A DNA stretch of 64,000 nucleotides, from positions 72,685,965 through 72,749,964 of the forward strand of contig CM039211.1 in the NCBI GenBank assembly GCA_008360975.2, given 5' to 3'. A model generated the notes under the pieces. That model made no database searches. It had not been told where the DNA came from and saw only the letters and a program-made list of their open reading frames with translations. Position 1 is the first letter of the stretch. The number at the start of each line of letters is the position of its first letter. Positions 37,001 through 46,379 of the stretch are shown here, piece after piece. This stretch comes from Lichenostomus cassidix (Eukaryota > Chordata > Aves > Passeriformes > Meliphagidae). Made by a program: the position numbers and the translations under genes.

Positions 37001-40000
37001 TAAAAAAATTTAAAAGCCCACTATTCAAAAGGAAACAATCTTCTGCCCCATTACTACTGAGGGGCAACTTCACATAGGTGAATGATCTCACATTTTTTGT
37101 GAGCAAGTCTCCATTTCAGAGGTAAAAATCGTCCAGAATATTTCTAACCAATTTCCCTCCTATTTCTGCGGGACTCTTCCAGTGTAATGAGGAGACAGTT
37201 TTTAAAGGTGAAAGAACACTTGCCTTTGATCTCTACTACTGCACCATGACAACTCCAGACTCGAGGACTGGAGATGAAGGTGCTAACAGCAGGTGTGAAA
37301 TAGCAGACATCTGGGATCATAACACGTATTTTTTAATAAAGCTCAGAAGTGCACTTGGACACTTATTAAAGCTTTGGGCATTGACTTCAGGAGGGATACA
37401 ACTCAAAACACAGTGTTTTGACTTTACCTTCCAAGTCCTTACTACAGAGAGTTAAAACTTATGTTCTAACACAGATCTGACTTCAGCTGTAGTCTTAAAA
37501 CAACTTTTGCCCAAAAACTGAGTCAGTCACCAAAAAGTCAATCCCCCACCCCCCCCCCCCGTGCCTCTAGCTTGTCCCCTGTTCATTCCTTAATATTGTG
37601 AAAATTGTTTTGGCAGTAAGACAGACCAGGGAATTGTGTCAGATAAAAAGAGAACTTAAAATCACAGAATCATTTAGGTTGGCAGACCAAGACAATCAAG
37701 TCCAACCATTCCTCCAGCACCGCCAAGGCAATTACTAATCATGTACCCAAGTGCCACATCCATGTGGTTTTTAAATCCCTCCAGGGATGGGTACTCCACC
37801 ACTGCCCTGAGCAACCTGTGCCAGGGCTGGACAACACCCTTGGTCAAGAAATTTTTCCCAGTATCAAATTTAGATGTCCCCTGGAACAACTTGGGGCCAG
37901 TTCATCTTCTCCTGTCCCTTGTTACCTGAGAGCAGAGCCCAACACCACCCTCAGCCACTCCTGGTGCTCCAGACCCTTCCCAGCTCTGTTCCCTTCCCTG
38001 CAGCCCCTCAGTGTCTCTCTTGTCCTGAGGGGCCCAGAGCTGTCCCCACGGCTGGAGGTGCCTCAGCAGAGCCAGCACAGGGGACAGGCACTGCCCTGGG
38101 GCTGTGGCCATACCATGGCCGGGACACCATGGGCACTTTGTCCACCTGGGCCCATGCTGACCCAAGTCTGGGCCCATGCCGTCCCAAATCCAAGTCGATG
38201 GCTATTTCCTGTGCCATTAAAACACAGCAGGAGTAAGTAGCTATCACCTGCCTTTTCTAGGGCCACATTATTAATGCACATCAAAATGACCATCTAAAAT
38301 ACTACGGCAGAAACCTCACCTGGCACACCCTTTCCTCACAGTTAATGAGACAAGGCTATTGTATTTCAGACCCTGATTTTCAGCATTTCCAGATACCCTA
38401 CTTGGATCCAGTGACACTTCTATCAAGAAGCTGTTCTGATCAGAGCTAACACAGCAGCCTTCACACAGGCATTCCCCCAACACCCTGTGTATAAATGCAT
38501 CATGGACTCAGCAGCCAGCAAAAAGAATCACTTAAGGCACTGAATGGCTCAAACTTCTGAAGAGGTTAACAGCAGATCTCACCTTAATTTCATCCCAGCA
38601 ACTTCTCTCAACAACGAAACAATACAAGATGGAGAACGTTATTTTCCACGTGGCATTCCCCTTCTACTTTCCCTTACTCTCAGACAAATACAGTGACGAA
38701 AATAAAGTGTTTCAACATTCATAAAAAATGGCTGGAAGTACTGCAACAGCTTTATAGTAATGACATAAAAGAGAAACTGTGTTAAAAGATAATAGTGGTA
38801 TTCATGAATTGACAGAAAACTTCATGTTGCATGCTTCTATAGATAACTGCATAAGCTTGACTGCAATGCCAGCTCCTTTATTTCAGATGCAGGCAGTAAG
38901 CATGATGCTGGATTCTATAATCACAATGCAAATGAGTAAAATAATTCTTTACACTGAGATTAAGGAAACAGCATGTATTGCAAAATACTATCTATTACCC
39001 TGCCTGCTGCTTTCTGTGCATTCCTGCAAGTTAATCAAGGTGAAATGTGCAGTCAGTCACGCCTCAACACAGCTAACATTTCATACAAAAATTCCACAAA
39101 CTAGCACTTTGTTAGAAGATGGATTTCATTTTACTAGAAGACATAGCCTGGCTTCAGTACGATAGCCATCAAAATTTTAAATTAACACCCACATTAAAAA
39201 TGCTTGCAACTATAAAAAATATACGTAGTTTTGTCCACCAGTGCAAAAATCTTACATAGGCTTTAGAAAAAAGACTGGCAAAAAGCAAGGTTTACAGGAA
39301 GTACTTAAGCAATAGCTTTTTTAACATTTTCCCCCTAAAGCTGATTCTACCTTCTCTTTAAGGTAACAAAGACCATGTTTGAACAACACTTTGCAGGGCC
39401 TAAAAGGGCTCCAGGAGAGCTGCAGAGGGACTGGGGACAAGGCATGGAAGGACAGGACCCAGGGAATGGCTTCCCAGTGCCAGAGGGCAGGGAGAGATGG
39501 GATATTGGGAAGGAATTGCTGGCTGTGAGGGTGGTGAGGCCCTGGCACAGGGTGCCCAGAGAAGCTGTGGCTGCCCCTGGATCCCTGGCAGTGTCCAAGG
39601 CCAGGCTGGACAGGGCTTGGAGCAGCCTGGGATAGTGGAAGGTGTCCCTGCTCATACGGGTGAAGCCCCCTTCCAAACCAAACCCATTATTCTGTACTTA
39701 TCTTCCCACTCCATTTACAATTATAAAGCAGACATTTGTTACCATCAACAAACTTTCATGGAGACATATGTCTGGGAACATTTATGATCATGGTGCAAGG
39801 CAGATATGGCCTCCAACAAACCCTTATCTAGGTATTTTCTTCTGGTTTTCCAGCATATTACAGAAGACCGCAGCCTTATTATTAATATGCTTTTCACATC
39901 ACTCAGTTAAAATTAGACATTCAAGCTGTGTAGTGTAGATGCCATTTTCTCTTAAGAGAAGTTCTTTACAGCTGCACGGTCCAATAAAAAAAAGCTTTTT

Positions 40001-43000
40001 TAACACAAAACCAAAGCCATTTTAGTTTAAACTTTACTCCATGAACACAAAAAGAAGTTTGACAGAACTCAAACGAAGGAAATCAGACTGGTTAATTCAA
40101 GCACTTTTATACTCCAGAAATATTTTTCCCCTGAAATTCGTATTTGAAGGTCATTAGAAATTTCATAGGTTGTTTTGTTTCTTACAGTTAAACTTCAGTA
40201 ACAACGATTAATCAGCAGCAACCCTGTTCTAAAGCATTAGCCGTAGGTGTATCTGGAATGGCATTAACTCCCCAGGAAGGATGATAAGGAGCCCAGGAAA
40301 TGTTGACATGCCACTGAAATTAAGGGGCAGGAGTGTTTCAAAGCAAAGTAAGGGATCAAATATCTCTCCAAACAACAGCTGTGTGATTCTCCACACTCCC
40401 CCTGCAATATTAAGAAGTACTGGTCATTCTGCCCCAAGAGCTTTGCTTCAGACTCAGTGGCCTCCAAACAATGTCAGAAGTGTCTGAATGCTCTGTACAG
40501 AAGTGACAGGTTCCACAAATCCTCACGCCTCTGCCTTTAAGCCCTTTCATGGACATTCAGCAAAGAAGTACATTTGTGACATCTTTTGCAGGAAATCTGC
40601 GTACATGCTGACTTACACCAGGCTAGAAATGAGTAATGCTGGTATGGAAAAACAACCTGTGTCTTCAGTTGGTTGAAGACCTCTCTGCTGAATGCAAACG
40701 TGTTCTCAAACTGATATAACCATAGATGAAAAAATGCAAGTCACAGGAGAAAATTAAGATGTCACTACTGAAATCCATGTCAGTAGTACAAGGCAGCAGA
40801 AGCAGCTATAAAGAAAACCACAATCAGTGCAAATCAGAACCACCAGATCCTCAGTATTATGGAGATTTTTCTCTGCACTGGCTCTATCCTAGCTCCTAAA
40901 TTAGGAATTTGCTCCAAAGTTGCATGCACTTAATAACAGCAAAAATCCTAAGTTAAACGAACACAAATATTTAACACATTCAAAATAAAGCTTGGCCCAC
41001 TTCATTGCAGCCTCCTTTTCAGAATAACCTAAACTACATTATCTCCTTCCTCTCCACTATATCTCAGCAGTCAGTAAACTGTTAATGACTGTAGACACAA
41101 CAAACTTCTAAGGTGCAAAAAAACCCTCAGTGACATGAAATAGTGTTTCATAGCTCATCATAGCTTATTAGTAGCTTGAACATTTATGTTACTTAATACA
41201 CTCAATTTAACTGCAGCCTACGGATCATTACAAAACCAACAGCAACTTCTCAGAATCTGCTCTGTCCATTATCTTAAGTTTAACCCAGATAGTCACGTAG
41301 AATTTTATTTCTACATCAAAAACCTACACTGGTTGGTATACACAATACAAAGGTATTAACACTTTTTAAAAAAAACAGTGCTTGGCAAAGAGCTTGAGGA
41401 GGACACCTGAAAATAGCTCTCAACATTTTCTTGTTAGCAATTTAGCCCTAACACTGCTTCACCTGGCAAATGTGAGGCAGTCATTTACCTTCCAGACTGG
41501 AAAAATAAACCAAGAGGAGTGGAAAGACACCAAGTCTGGCATGAGAGAGATCCAATATATGAAAGAATGAGACGTCAACTTCTTTATTTTAATATGTTAT
41601 CCAAACCACATTGCTCTTCCCATTTGAATCGTGTGAGTTCAGTACTGGGTGTGCAAGAGCACAAAGTAAAAGTGGGACCTACTTCCAGCATTTATAGACC
41701 TGGTTTTCTGGGAAATTTTGTGCAATCTCTCCTGCCAGAGAGGATATATTAGCACACTTCCATATCTTCTCAATTAAATGAGTTATTTTCCACAATGGCT
41801 ATGAAACTGATCACTAGAGTGTCACAAATTAGTTCTGGCAGAGGCATACCTATTTGCCTATAAAGAGCCTTTTTGCCCCATAAAGATGACACTAACAAAT
41901 GACTTCAAAACTTGATTAAATACAGACTATGAGACACATGCTGCCACCTTCTAAACTAGAAATCTGTTTCAAAGACTGCATGCACTCCATATTATTTGTT
42001 TTCAGTTTAGAGTCACAACGCCAGCAGAAACTCAGGGGACCCAAGAATACTCTCTAAGCAATAATATGTAACTGATCCTCTTATCTGCAGTATTTTGTTG
42101 AGATGCAACAAGCCTCAAGCCAAATCTCGGCGAATTCAGAATCTGTTGGGAGCTGGAATTGTTTTCTCACAGATGGCTCTCAGAAGGAGCTGTAGTTCCC
42201 CACTTCTGGGCGAATTCTGTTAAAAAATGCGTTTACTTGTCATCTCTGGCCTCCACACCACACTGATTCTGTTCCACATCCGCCTGTGCCTGTGTAATTC
42301 CTTCAACGTTTATTGGGCTGCTCTGGAGAGGGGATTACAGACAAAGGTATGAGCCAGGTTTAAAAACACATCTGTGAACAGCAGCTCTGGAAATGGCATC
42401 TCAAAACTAACTATATCTCACAGCTAGATGCACTTGTGCTCTCCACATCTCAGCCACTCCCTAATATTCTAGAAACCAGTAATCTGCAGAGATCAATAAA
42501 CACTAGTAGTTAATAAAGAATTAGTCAGCTTGCTTGGAAGGGTAAGCCTTAGACCAGGCATTTCCACCAATATCTTGAAAAACTGTAGTTACAGCTACTC
42601 CCAAAACCTTTAACAAAAAACTTCCAGAAGGCAGGATGTAACAGAAGGTTTCTTTGAGTCTGTTTTCTTTCGTACAGCCTCTCAGTTACAACCCTGGGGT
42701 CCCAGCTCTGAAGAACTTTTACTGTGACAATCCAGAGGATGCCAGGACAACTCCTAACAAATATTAAAATGATCCTTTGCCCTGAGAAAAAAAAATGCTG
42801 CTCCTGCATGTTTCCCTCAAGAAACAGGGTTTAAGAGAGAAATCTGACCTCCTGCCTTTAGTCAGTCCATAACAAATTACTAAAATAAATTCCACTCTAA
42901 AAATGGCCCAAGTGGCCTTTTGTAAGGCAGGTAGAGATGACATACTACAGGAAACTGTAATCAGCAAGAGAGCAGCAAACAATACTGCCATAAAAACACT

Positions 43001-44862
43001 CAGTACCTTAACCTATAAAGCAGCCATTTTATATCACACCTAAAGGTCAATTCATGAAACCTACTGGGGGTGGGGGAAATCTCTCTCATCTTTGGTCAAA
43101 AGCAGGAAGATTTGGTTGTCTGAAAAAAATTAAAGCCTCAAAACCAAGTGCCTAGTATACAAGCAAGCACATTCAAATGCATTCTCAAACGCAAAAAGAA
43201 AAAAAAAAAAAAAATCAGCCAAAGCCTTGCAGACATGAGGCAGACTACATTCTGCTCCAAAGCAATACCTAGTGCTTTCCCAAAACAAGCTGTGAATTAT
43301 TATCAGACGGATGCTGAACATTTAGAGAGGCTTCAGGCTAACAGATTCATCTCACAGGCACTCCAGTTTACAAATAAGATGAATAGCAACATCAAAAGAT
43401 ATGTCTTCAGACTTTTTTTTTTTAACTAGGGGCACCTCCTCTTTTGAGTGATGAAAGGGCCCTGCAGTTGGCCTGAAACACAGTTCCCTTTTCTCTCCAC
43501 ACTTCCTGTATTACTTCTGGCAAGCAACCGAGGTGCATAGATAATTTCAAAGGTATTTAGGTACCTGATTCCCTGAGGGAGGTTATCAATAGTTATGGAT
43601 ATTGGATAAGCGATTACAGTGCTTTAGAAGAGGCAGATCACAGCTCCAGCTCAAGACTGGAGAGGAAGAGATAAAGGAAGAAGAGTCACCACTGGCACAA
43701 AGTTTATACAGAGGCCTTAGCCAAACCCTTTGAGACATCTTGGGAGGAAGGCTGAGGATGGGTGAGGACACTGAGCAAGAAAACGTGTAAACACAAACAG
43801 GTTTAAAGGGAAAAAAAAAAACAAACCAACAACCCAGGGTTCACTTACAACAAAACAAGCCAACAATTCCTAAACCTAAATGTGAGACAGAGCACTGCTG
43901 TCCTCAGACAAAGAAACCCAGTTCTTTCCACTGTATTTTTGTAAGTGAGCTCCTCAGCTGCACTGCTAGTATTAGTACTGAAAGAAGCCTCAGCATGGGA
44001 AATTCTCTTGCGATTGCAGCACATTTCCAACTGCGGATCACACCAACACCAGCTCTTCTCCACTAAAGTCCAGCTCACAGTGGCTCCTATTTAATCGGCT
44101 TTTAATGCTCCTGCAACAAAGTCTGGTGGGGGGGGAGAGAGGCCTACACAAGAATTCCCACGAAGGATTCCGCTTCTGCAGGTGTGGATGCTGCTGAAAC
44201 ACAGCCTCCGCCTTCCACACAAAGGTACAGCGGATTGTTCAGGAATTGGAGGAAAAACACGAACTATGCAGTCAGCTCTTTGTGTTACACCTTAACAAAA
44301 CGAAACGACACGCACGCACACACCCACCCCGGCAAATCTGCTAAGAGTCCATCACCACGACGTGAAAGATAATGAACCGAAAATAAAACGGGTCTGAAAA
44401 GCAGCACTGCGTTTCACGCTGGGCAGGCACAGCTTTCCCGGCTGGAAAGCGGTCCGCGGATTTCCAGAGATTCCACAGCTATCAGCATTTTTAACAGCCC
44501 GGTGGTTTTTCACCGCCCTCCCCTCACTGCACGGGGCGCGGGGCCCAGCAGGAGCCATGCGAGCCCTGGGGCCGCTCGGCAGCGCCGACACGGCTTTAAA
44601 ATGCCGGGAGGAGCGGGCAGAATCCCCACCGGCGGCAGCGGCGGCAGCAGCACCCACACGGCGGAGACGAGGAACCGGGCACTGGCAGGGAGGGTCTCCC
44701 GGGCAGACCCCGCCGACCCCCGGGAAGTCGGGGTGGCCCCGCTCCTTCCCTCCCTCCCTCTCACCCTGAGGATAGCGCGGGCCCCCCAGCACCGACATCT
44801 TGCCTCCGCCGCCCCCTCTCTCTCTCCTTCCTCCTCACCCGCAGCTCCTCGAAATCCGCCAT
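18832..44862 (-). CDS. PIAS2: PIAS2 (PIASx) SUMO E3 ligase, 14 coding exons
   Basis: PIAS2 promotes transfer of SUMO from UBC9 to nuclear targets and co-regulates STAT, steroid-receptor and p53-family transcription. Joining minus-strand exons 44862-44839, 36251-35774, 33526-33442, 32832-32782, 32686-32596, 29248-29114, 26893-26788, 26214-26141, 25295-25135, 24527-24394, 23943-23772, 21602-21463, 19639-19602 and 19014-18832 gives an uninterrupted 623-residue frame; human PIASx-beta is 621. Domains: SAP at about 11-45 with LQVLL; PINIT domain about 135-300 with PLNIT at 261-265; SP-RING about 349-402 with Cys363, His365, Cys386 and Cys389 as zinc ligands; SUMO-interaction motif VIDLT at 470-474 followed by an acidic ESSSDEEED; Ser/Thr-rich tail ending DIISLD. 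All introns have GT/AG borders with matching phases. The start codon lies in a CpG island. The gene appears intact and functional. Confidence 0.97.
19142..19325 (-). repeat. CR1 fragment in PIAS2 intron 13
   Basis: GAATGGTTTAGGTTGGAAGC, CCATGGGTAGGGACACCTTC and TTGCTCCAAGCCCTGTCC are CR1 3' sequence in reverse complement. It lies between exons 14 and 13, in the same direction as PIAS2 transcription. Confidence 0.8.
19602..19639 (-). CDS. PIAS2: PIAS2 coding exon 13 (38-base microexon)
   Basis: Residues 551-563 ([13 protein letters not shown], the first codon split) with TTCCTAG acceptor and CAG|GTACGT donor. Its phase joins exons 12 and 14 exactly. Human has the same peptide with Pro-Gln in place of Ser-Gln. 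Confidence 0.95.
21463..21602 (-). CDS. PIAS2: PIAS2 coding exon 12
   Basis: Residues 504-551, from [14 protein letters not shown] to ISSISSDLP. The acceptor is AAACAG and the donor CCAG|GTAGGT. Human alpha and beta forms diverge after this point (about residue 550). Confidence 0.96.
23772..23943 (-). CDS. PIAS2: PIAS2 coding exon 11 (SUMO-interaction motif)
   Basis: Residues 447-504. It contains [20 protein letters not shown], the hydrophobic-core SUMO-binding motif with adjoining acidic and phosphorylatable serines. The donor GG|GTTTGT is weak; reading through it would add about 14 residues before an intronic stop near 23729. Confidence 0.95.
24394..24527 (-). CDS. PIAS2: PIAS2 coding exon 10
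   Basis: Residues 402-447, from [17 protein letters not shown] through [12 protein letters not shown] to CTKIE. This is the conserved segment that follows the SP-RING and stabilises the E3-UBC9 contact in the family. Confidence 0.96.
25135..25295 (-). CDS. PIAS2: PIAS2 coding exon 9 (SP-RING)
   Basis: Residues 349-402. [20 protein letters not shown] and [19 protein letters not shown] supply the zinc ligands Cys363, His365, Cys386 and Cys389. SP-RING binds UBC9 and is the catalytic core of the E3. Confidence 0.97.
26141..26214 (-). CDS. PIAS2: PIAS2 coding exon 8
   Basis: Residues 324-348, [20 protein letters not shown] followed by SLMCP, nearly identical to human. TACTAG acceptor, CCT|GTAAGT donor. 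Confidence 0.95.
26788..26893 (-). CDS. PIAS2: PIAS2 coding exon 7
   Basis: Residues 289-324, [20 protein letters not shown] then [15 protein letters not shown]. End of the PINIT domain. CATAG acceptor, CTAA|GTAAGT-type donor. Confidence 0.95.
27199..27215. repeat. (AT)n microsatellite
   Basis: Eight to nine perfect AT dinucleotides in PIAS2 intron 6. Length is likely polymorphic. Confidence 0.85.
27350..27614 (+). mobile_element. Solo LTR (ERVK-like) with 6-bp target duplication
   Basis: The 265-base block starts TGTGGCTAGC and ends GCGACA. It is flanked by CAGAGA at 27344-27349 and again at 27615-27620, a 6-bp target-site duplication. Inside are a TATA-like CTCTATATATATATG at about 27516-27530 and AATAAA at 27544-27549, the expected U3/R order on the plus strand. 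TG...CA ends plus a 6-bp duplication fit a class II (ERVK/alpha-like) LTR left by recombination. It lies antisense in PIAS2 intron 6. Confidence 0.85.
29114..29248 (-). CDS. PIAS2: PIAS2 coding exon 6 (PINIT motif)
   Basis: Residues 244-288, [20 protein letters not shown] then [20 protein letters not shown] and SEIGK. The PLNIT sequence is the family's PINIT signature. Phase 0 on both sides. Confidence 0.96.
29845..29918 (-). repeat. CR1 scrap in PIAS2 intron 5
   Basis: GATCACAGAATCAGGATGG, then TTAAGGATCATCCAGTTCC and AACCTCCTCATCATGCA is a diverged CR1 tail in reverse complement. Confidence 0.7.
32596..32686 (-). CDS. PIAS2: PIAS2 coding exon 5
   Basis: Residues 213-243, [20 protein letters not shown] then [16 protein letters not shown] acceptor, CCA|GTAAGT donor. 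Confidence 0.96.
32782..32832 (-). CDS. PIAS2: PIAS2 coding exon 4 (51 bases)
   Basis: Residues 196-213, [18 protein letters not shown], identical to human over this stretch. Only 95 bases of intron separate it from exon 5. Confidence 0.95.
33442..33526 (-). CDS. PIAS2: PIAS2 coding exon 3
   Basis: Residues 168-196, [20 protein letters not shown] then [15 protein letters not shown] acceptor and CCAG|GTAAGA donor. Start of the folded PINIT domain. Confidence 0.95.
35325..35545 (+). repeat. Old CR1 fragment in PIAS2 intron 2, antisense to the gene
   Basis: The order GAGGTTCAGACTAGGTATTA, AGAAGGTGGTCAAACATCAG, AACAGGCTGCTCAGAAAGGC and GATGATCATTGTAGGTACC follows a CR1 3' end in sense, but is more diverged than the other CR1 copies here, so an older insertion. 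Confidence 0.75.
35774..36251 (-). CDS. PIAS2: PIAS2 coding exon 2 (SAP domain)
   Basis: Residues 9-167. [20 protein letters not shown] and following residues form the SAP DNA-binding helix-turn-helix with LQVLL. The exon continues through a Pro/Ser-rich linker ([15 protein letters not shown]) to [21 protein letters not shown] acceptor, CTAG|GTAAGT donor. An in-frame ATG at 36248 could start an N-terminally shorter form lacking exon 1. Confidence 0.96.
36771..36794. repeat. Perfect 10-bp inverted repeat with 4-base loop
   Basis: TACTGTATAC, then TGTG, then GTATACAGTA. The arms are exact reverse complements. A small hairpin in intron 1 RNA or DNA; chance occurrence is possible in A/T-rich sequence. 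Confidence 0.8.
37543..37560 (+). repeat. C-homopolymer tract
   Basis: CCCCCACC followed by ten C. On the transcribed strand of PIAS2 intron 1 this reads as a G-run. Confidence 0.85.
37660..38110 (-). repeat. CR1 fragment in PIAS2 intron 1
   Basis: It begins AATCACAGAATCATTTAGGT and continues through CR1 3' and internal blocks shared with 15750-15955 (CTCCTGGTGCTCCAGACCC, TGTCCTGAGGGGCCCAGAGC). Reverse-complement orientation, same sense as PIAS2. Confidence 0.82.
39398..39655 (+). repeat. CR1 fragment in PIAS2 intron 1, plus orientation
   Basis: From GGCTCCAGGAGAGCTGCAG to GGAAGGTGTCCCTGCTCAT. About 200 bases match 10110-10310 with only a handful of differences. Its own 3' terminus is missing beyond 39655. 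Confidence 0.85.
44839..44862 (-). CDS. PIAS2: PIAS2 coding exon 1
   Basis: Eight codons, MADFEELR, then a GTGAGG donor. The ATG has A at -3 and G at +4 (GAAAATGG), a good initiation context, and AAATGGCGG over the start resembles a YY1 site. It matches the human N-terminus exactly and lies in the CpG island. Confidence 0.93.
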
Positions 44863-44925
44863 TTTCTACCCGCCGCCGCCGGCCGCTGCCGCCACCATCA
44901 TCGTGCACCCAGAGCGCGCTCCCGG

Positions 44926-44933
44926 CACGTGAC
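44926..44933 (-). promoter_or_regulatory. PIAS2: CACGTGAC E-box in the PIAS2 promoter
   Basis: GGCACGTGACGG contains the palindromic CACGTG with flanking AC, the form preferred by USF, MYC/MAX and MiT/TFE factors. It lies 64-71 bases upstream of the PIAS2 start codon, close to where transcription should begin. Function is inferred. Confidence 0.55.
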
Positions 44934-44984
44934 GGGGAGGGCGGGCCGGCGGGAAGGGCGGCGGGGAGGGGCAGGGGGACCAGC

Positions 44985-45835
44985 GGGGAAATCGGGCCGG
45001 GGTGCTAGAGACACACCGGGAACCCTGAGGGGAAACCGGCCCGGGGTGCCACAGATACACCGGGAACCCTGAGGGGAAACCGGCCCGGGGTGCCACAGAT
45101 ACACCGGGAAACCTGAGGGGAAACCGGCCCGGGGTGCCACAGTCACACCGGGAACCGTGAGGGGAAACCGGCCTGGGGTGCCACAGATACACCGGGAACC
45201 CTGAGAGGATACCGGCCCGGGGTGCCACAGACACACCGGGAACCCTGAGGGGAGACCGGCCCAGGGTGCCACAGACACACCGGGAACCGTGAGGGGAAAC
45301 CGGCCCGGGGTGCCACAGACACACCGGGAACCCTGAGGGGATACCGGCCCGGGGTGCCACAGACACACCGGTAACCCTGAGGGGAGACCGGCCCGGGGTG
45401 CCACAGATACACCGGGGAACCCTGAGGGGAAACCGGGCTGAAGTGCCACAGATACACCGGGAGCCCTGAGGGGAAACCGGCCCGGGGTGCCACAGACACA
45501 CTGGGAACCATGAGGGGAGACCGGGCTGAAGTGCCACAGATACACCGGGAGCCCTGAGGGGAAACCGGCCCGGGGTGCCACAGGCACACTGGGAACCATG
45601 AGGGGAAACCGGCCCGGGGTGCCACGGATGCACCGGAGCCCTGAAGAGAAAGCGGGCTACAGTGGCTCTGACACACCGGGAGGCCTCAGTGGAAACTGTG
45701 GGAGTGGTACAGACACACCGAGGACCCTGAGGGGAAAGGGGGCTACAGTGGCACAGACACACCGGGAGTCCTGAGGGGAACCTGGCCTGGGGTGGTACAG
45801 ATGCACCGCGGACCTTGAGGGGAAACCACTCCAGC
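44985..45835. repeat. GC-rich minisatellite, 44-bp unit, about 19 copies
   Basis: GGTGC recurs at 45001, 45045, 45089, 45133, 45177, 45221, 45265, 45309, 45353 and 45397, exactly 44 bases apart. One extra G makes the next step 45, after which the 44-base spacing resumes toward 45618, and more degenerate units follow to about 45835. Each unit holds about three CpGs in a CCGG..CCCGG..ACCGGG context and a TGAGGGGA block. The array begins about 120 bases upstream of the PIAS2 start codon, so it is part of or adjacent to the promoter. Confidence 0.95.
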
Positions 45836-45947
45836 TGCGTACACACAGACACCTGTAGATACTGGCCTCAATTCCATGGAGCTCCTGCGGCAGCTCCGGC
45901 GTGTGAAGAATTCAAGTGGTCCTGGAAATGATCCCGGAGGGATCACA

Positions 45948-46379
45948 GAATCAGAAAATAAAGATGGTCTCTGGAGATCACTCAGTCCAAACCCCCTGAC
46001 AAGGCGGAACTTGTCCAGGTTCATTTGGAATGTCTCTCAGAGGGAGACTCCCCGACCACTCTGGACCCCCTCTTCCAGAGCTGTGCCACCCTCAACATAA
46101 AGAAGTTCTTCCTCATGCTGAGGTGAAACTTCTTGTGTTTTAGTTGTGGCCATTGCTCCTCATCTGGTCGCTAGACACCACTTGAAGGAGTCTTGCACCA
46201 TTCACTGGACACCCCACCTTTGAGATGTTTATCTGCATTAATAAGATCCCCTCTCAGCTTTCTCTAGACTAAACATGCCCCAATCTTCCAGTGTTCATCA
46301 CAAGAGATGCTCCAGACCCTTCATCATCCTTGTGCCCTCCACTGGACCTCTCCAGTAGCTCCTCAGCTTCCTGTACTGA
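45948..46379 (-). repeat. CR1 fragment, 3' part, interrupted by an ERV
   Basis: From ATCACAGAATCAGAAAATAA through AAGTTCTTCCTCATGCTGAG, ATAAGATCCCCTCTCAGC and CTCCAGTAGCTCCTCAGC, a CR1 in reverse complement. It breaks off at ACTGA (46375-46379), where the LTR starts, and resumes at 48984. Confidence 0.88.

Larger units (their letters stand above)
36252..44838 (-). other. PIAS2: PIAS2 intron 1 (8.6 kb)
   Basis: The largest PIAS2 intron. It holds two CR1 fragments (37660-38110 and 39398-39655), a C-run at 37543-37560, a perfect 10-bp inverted repeat at 36771-36794 and an A-run near 43200. Short frames elsewhere lack any recognised similarity. The sequence before the CpG island is A/T-rich and otherwise featureless. 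Confidence 0.7.
44330..45010. promoter_or_regulatory. PIAS2: PIAS2 CpG-island promoter
   Basis: Dense CpG (GCGCGGGGC, GGCGGCAGCGG, CCGCCGCCGCCGG) covers coding exon 1 and its flanks. No TATA box was seen, as is usual for a housekeeping gene. The island continues into the minisatellite on the upstream side of PIAS2. Confidence 0.8.

Noticed and set aside
44866..45852. A 328-codon minus-strand open frame and two overlapping shorter ones.
   Set aside because: They are a by-product of the 44-bp minisatellite, which has no stop in any minus-strand phase. The translated product is only a 44-residue periodic Pro/Gly/Val/Ser repeat.
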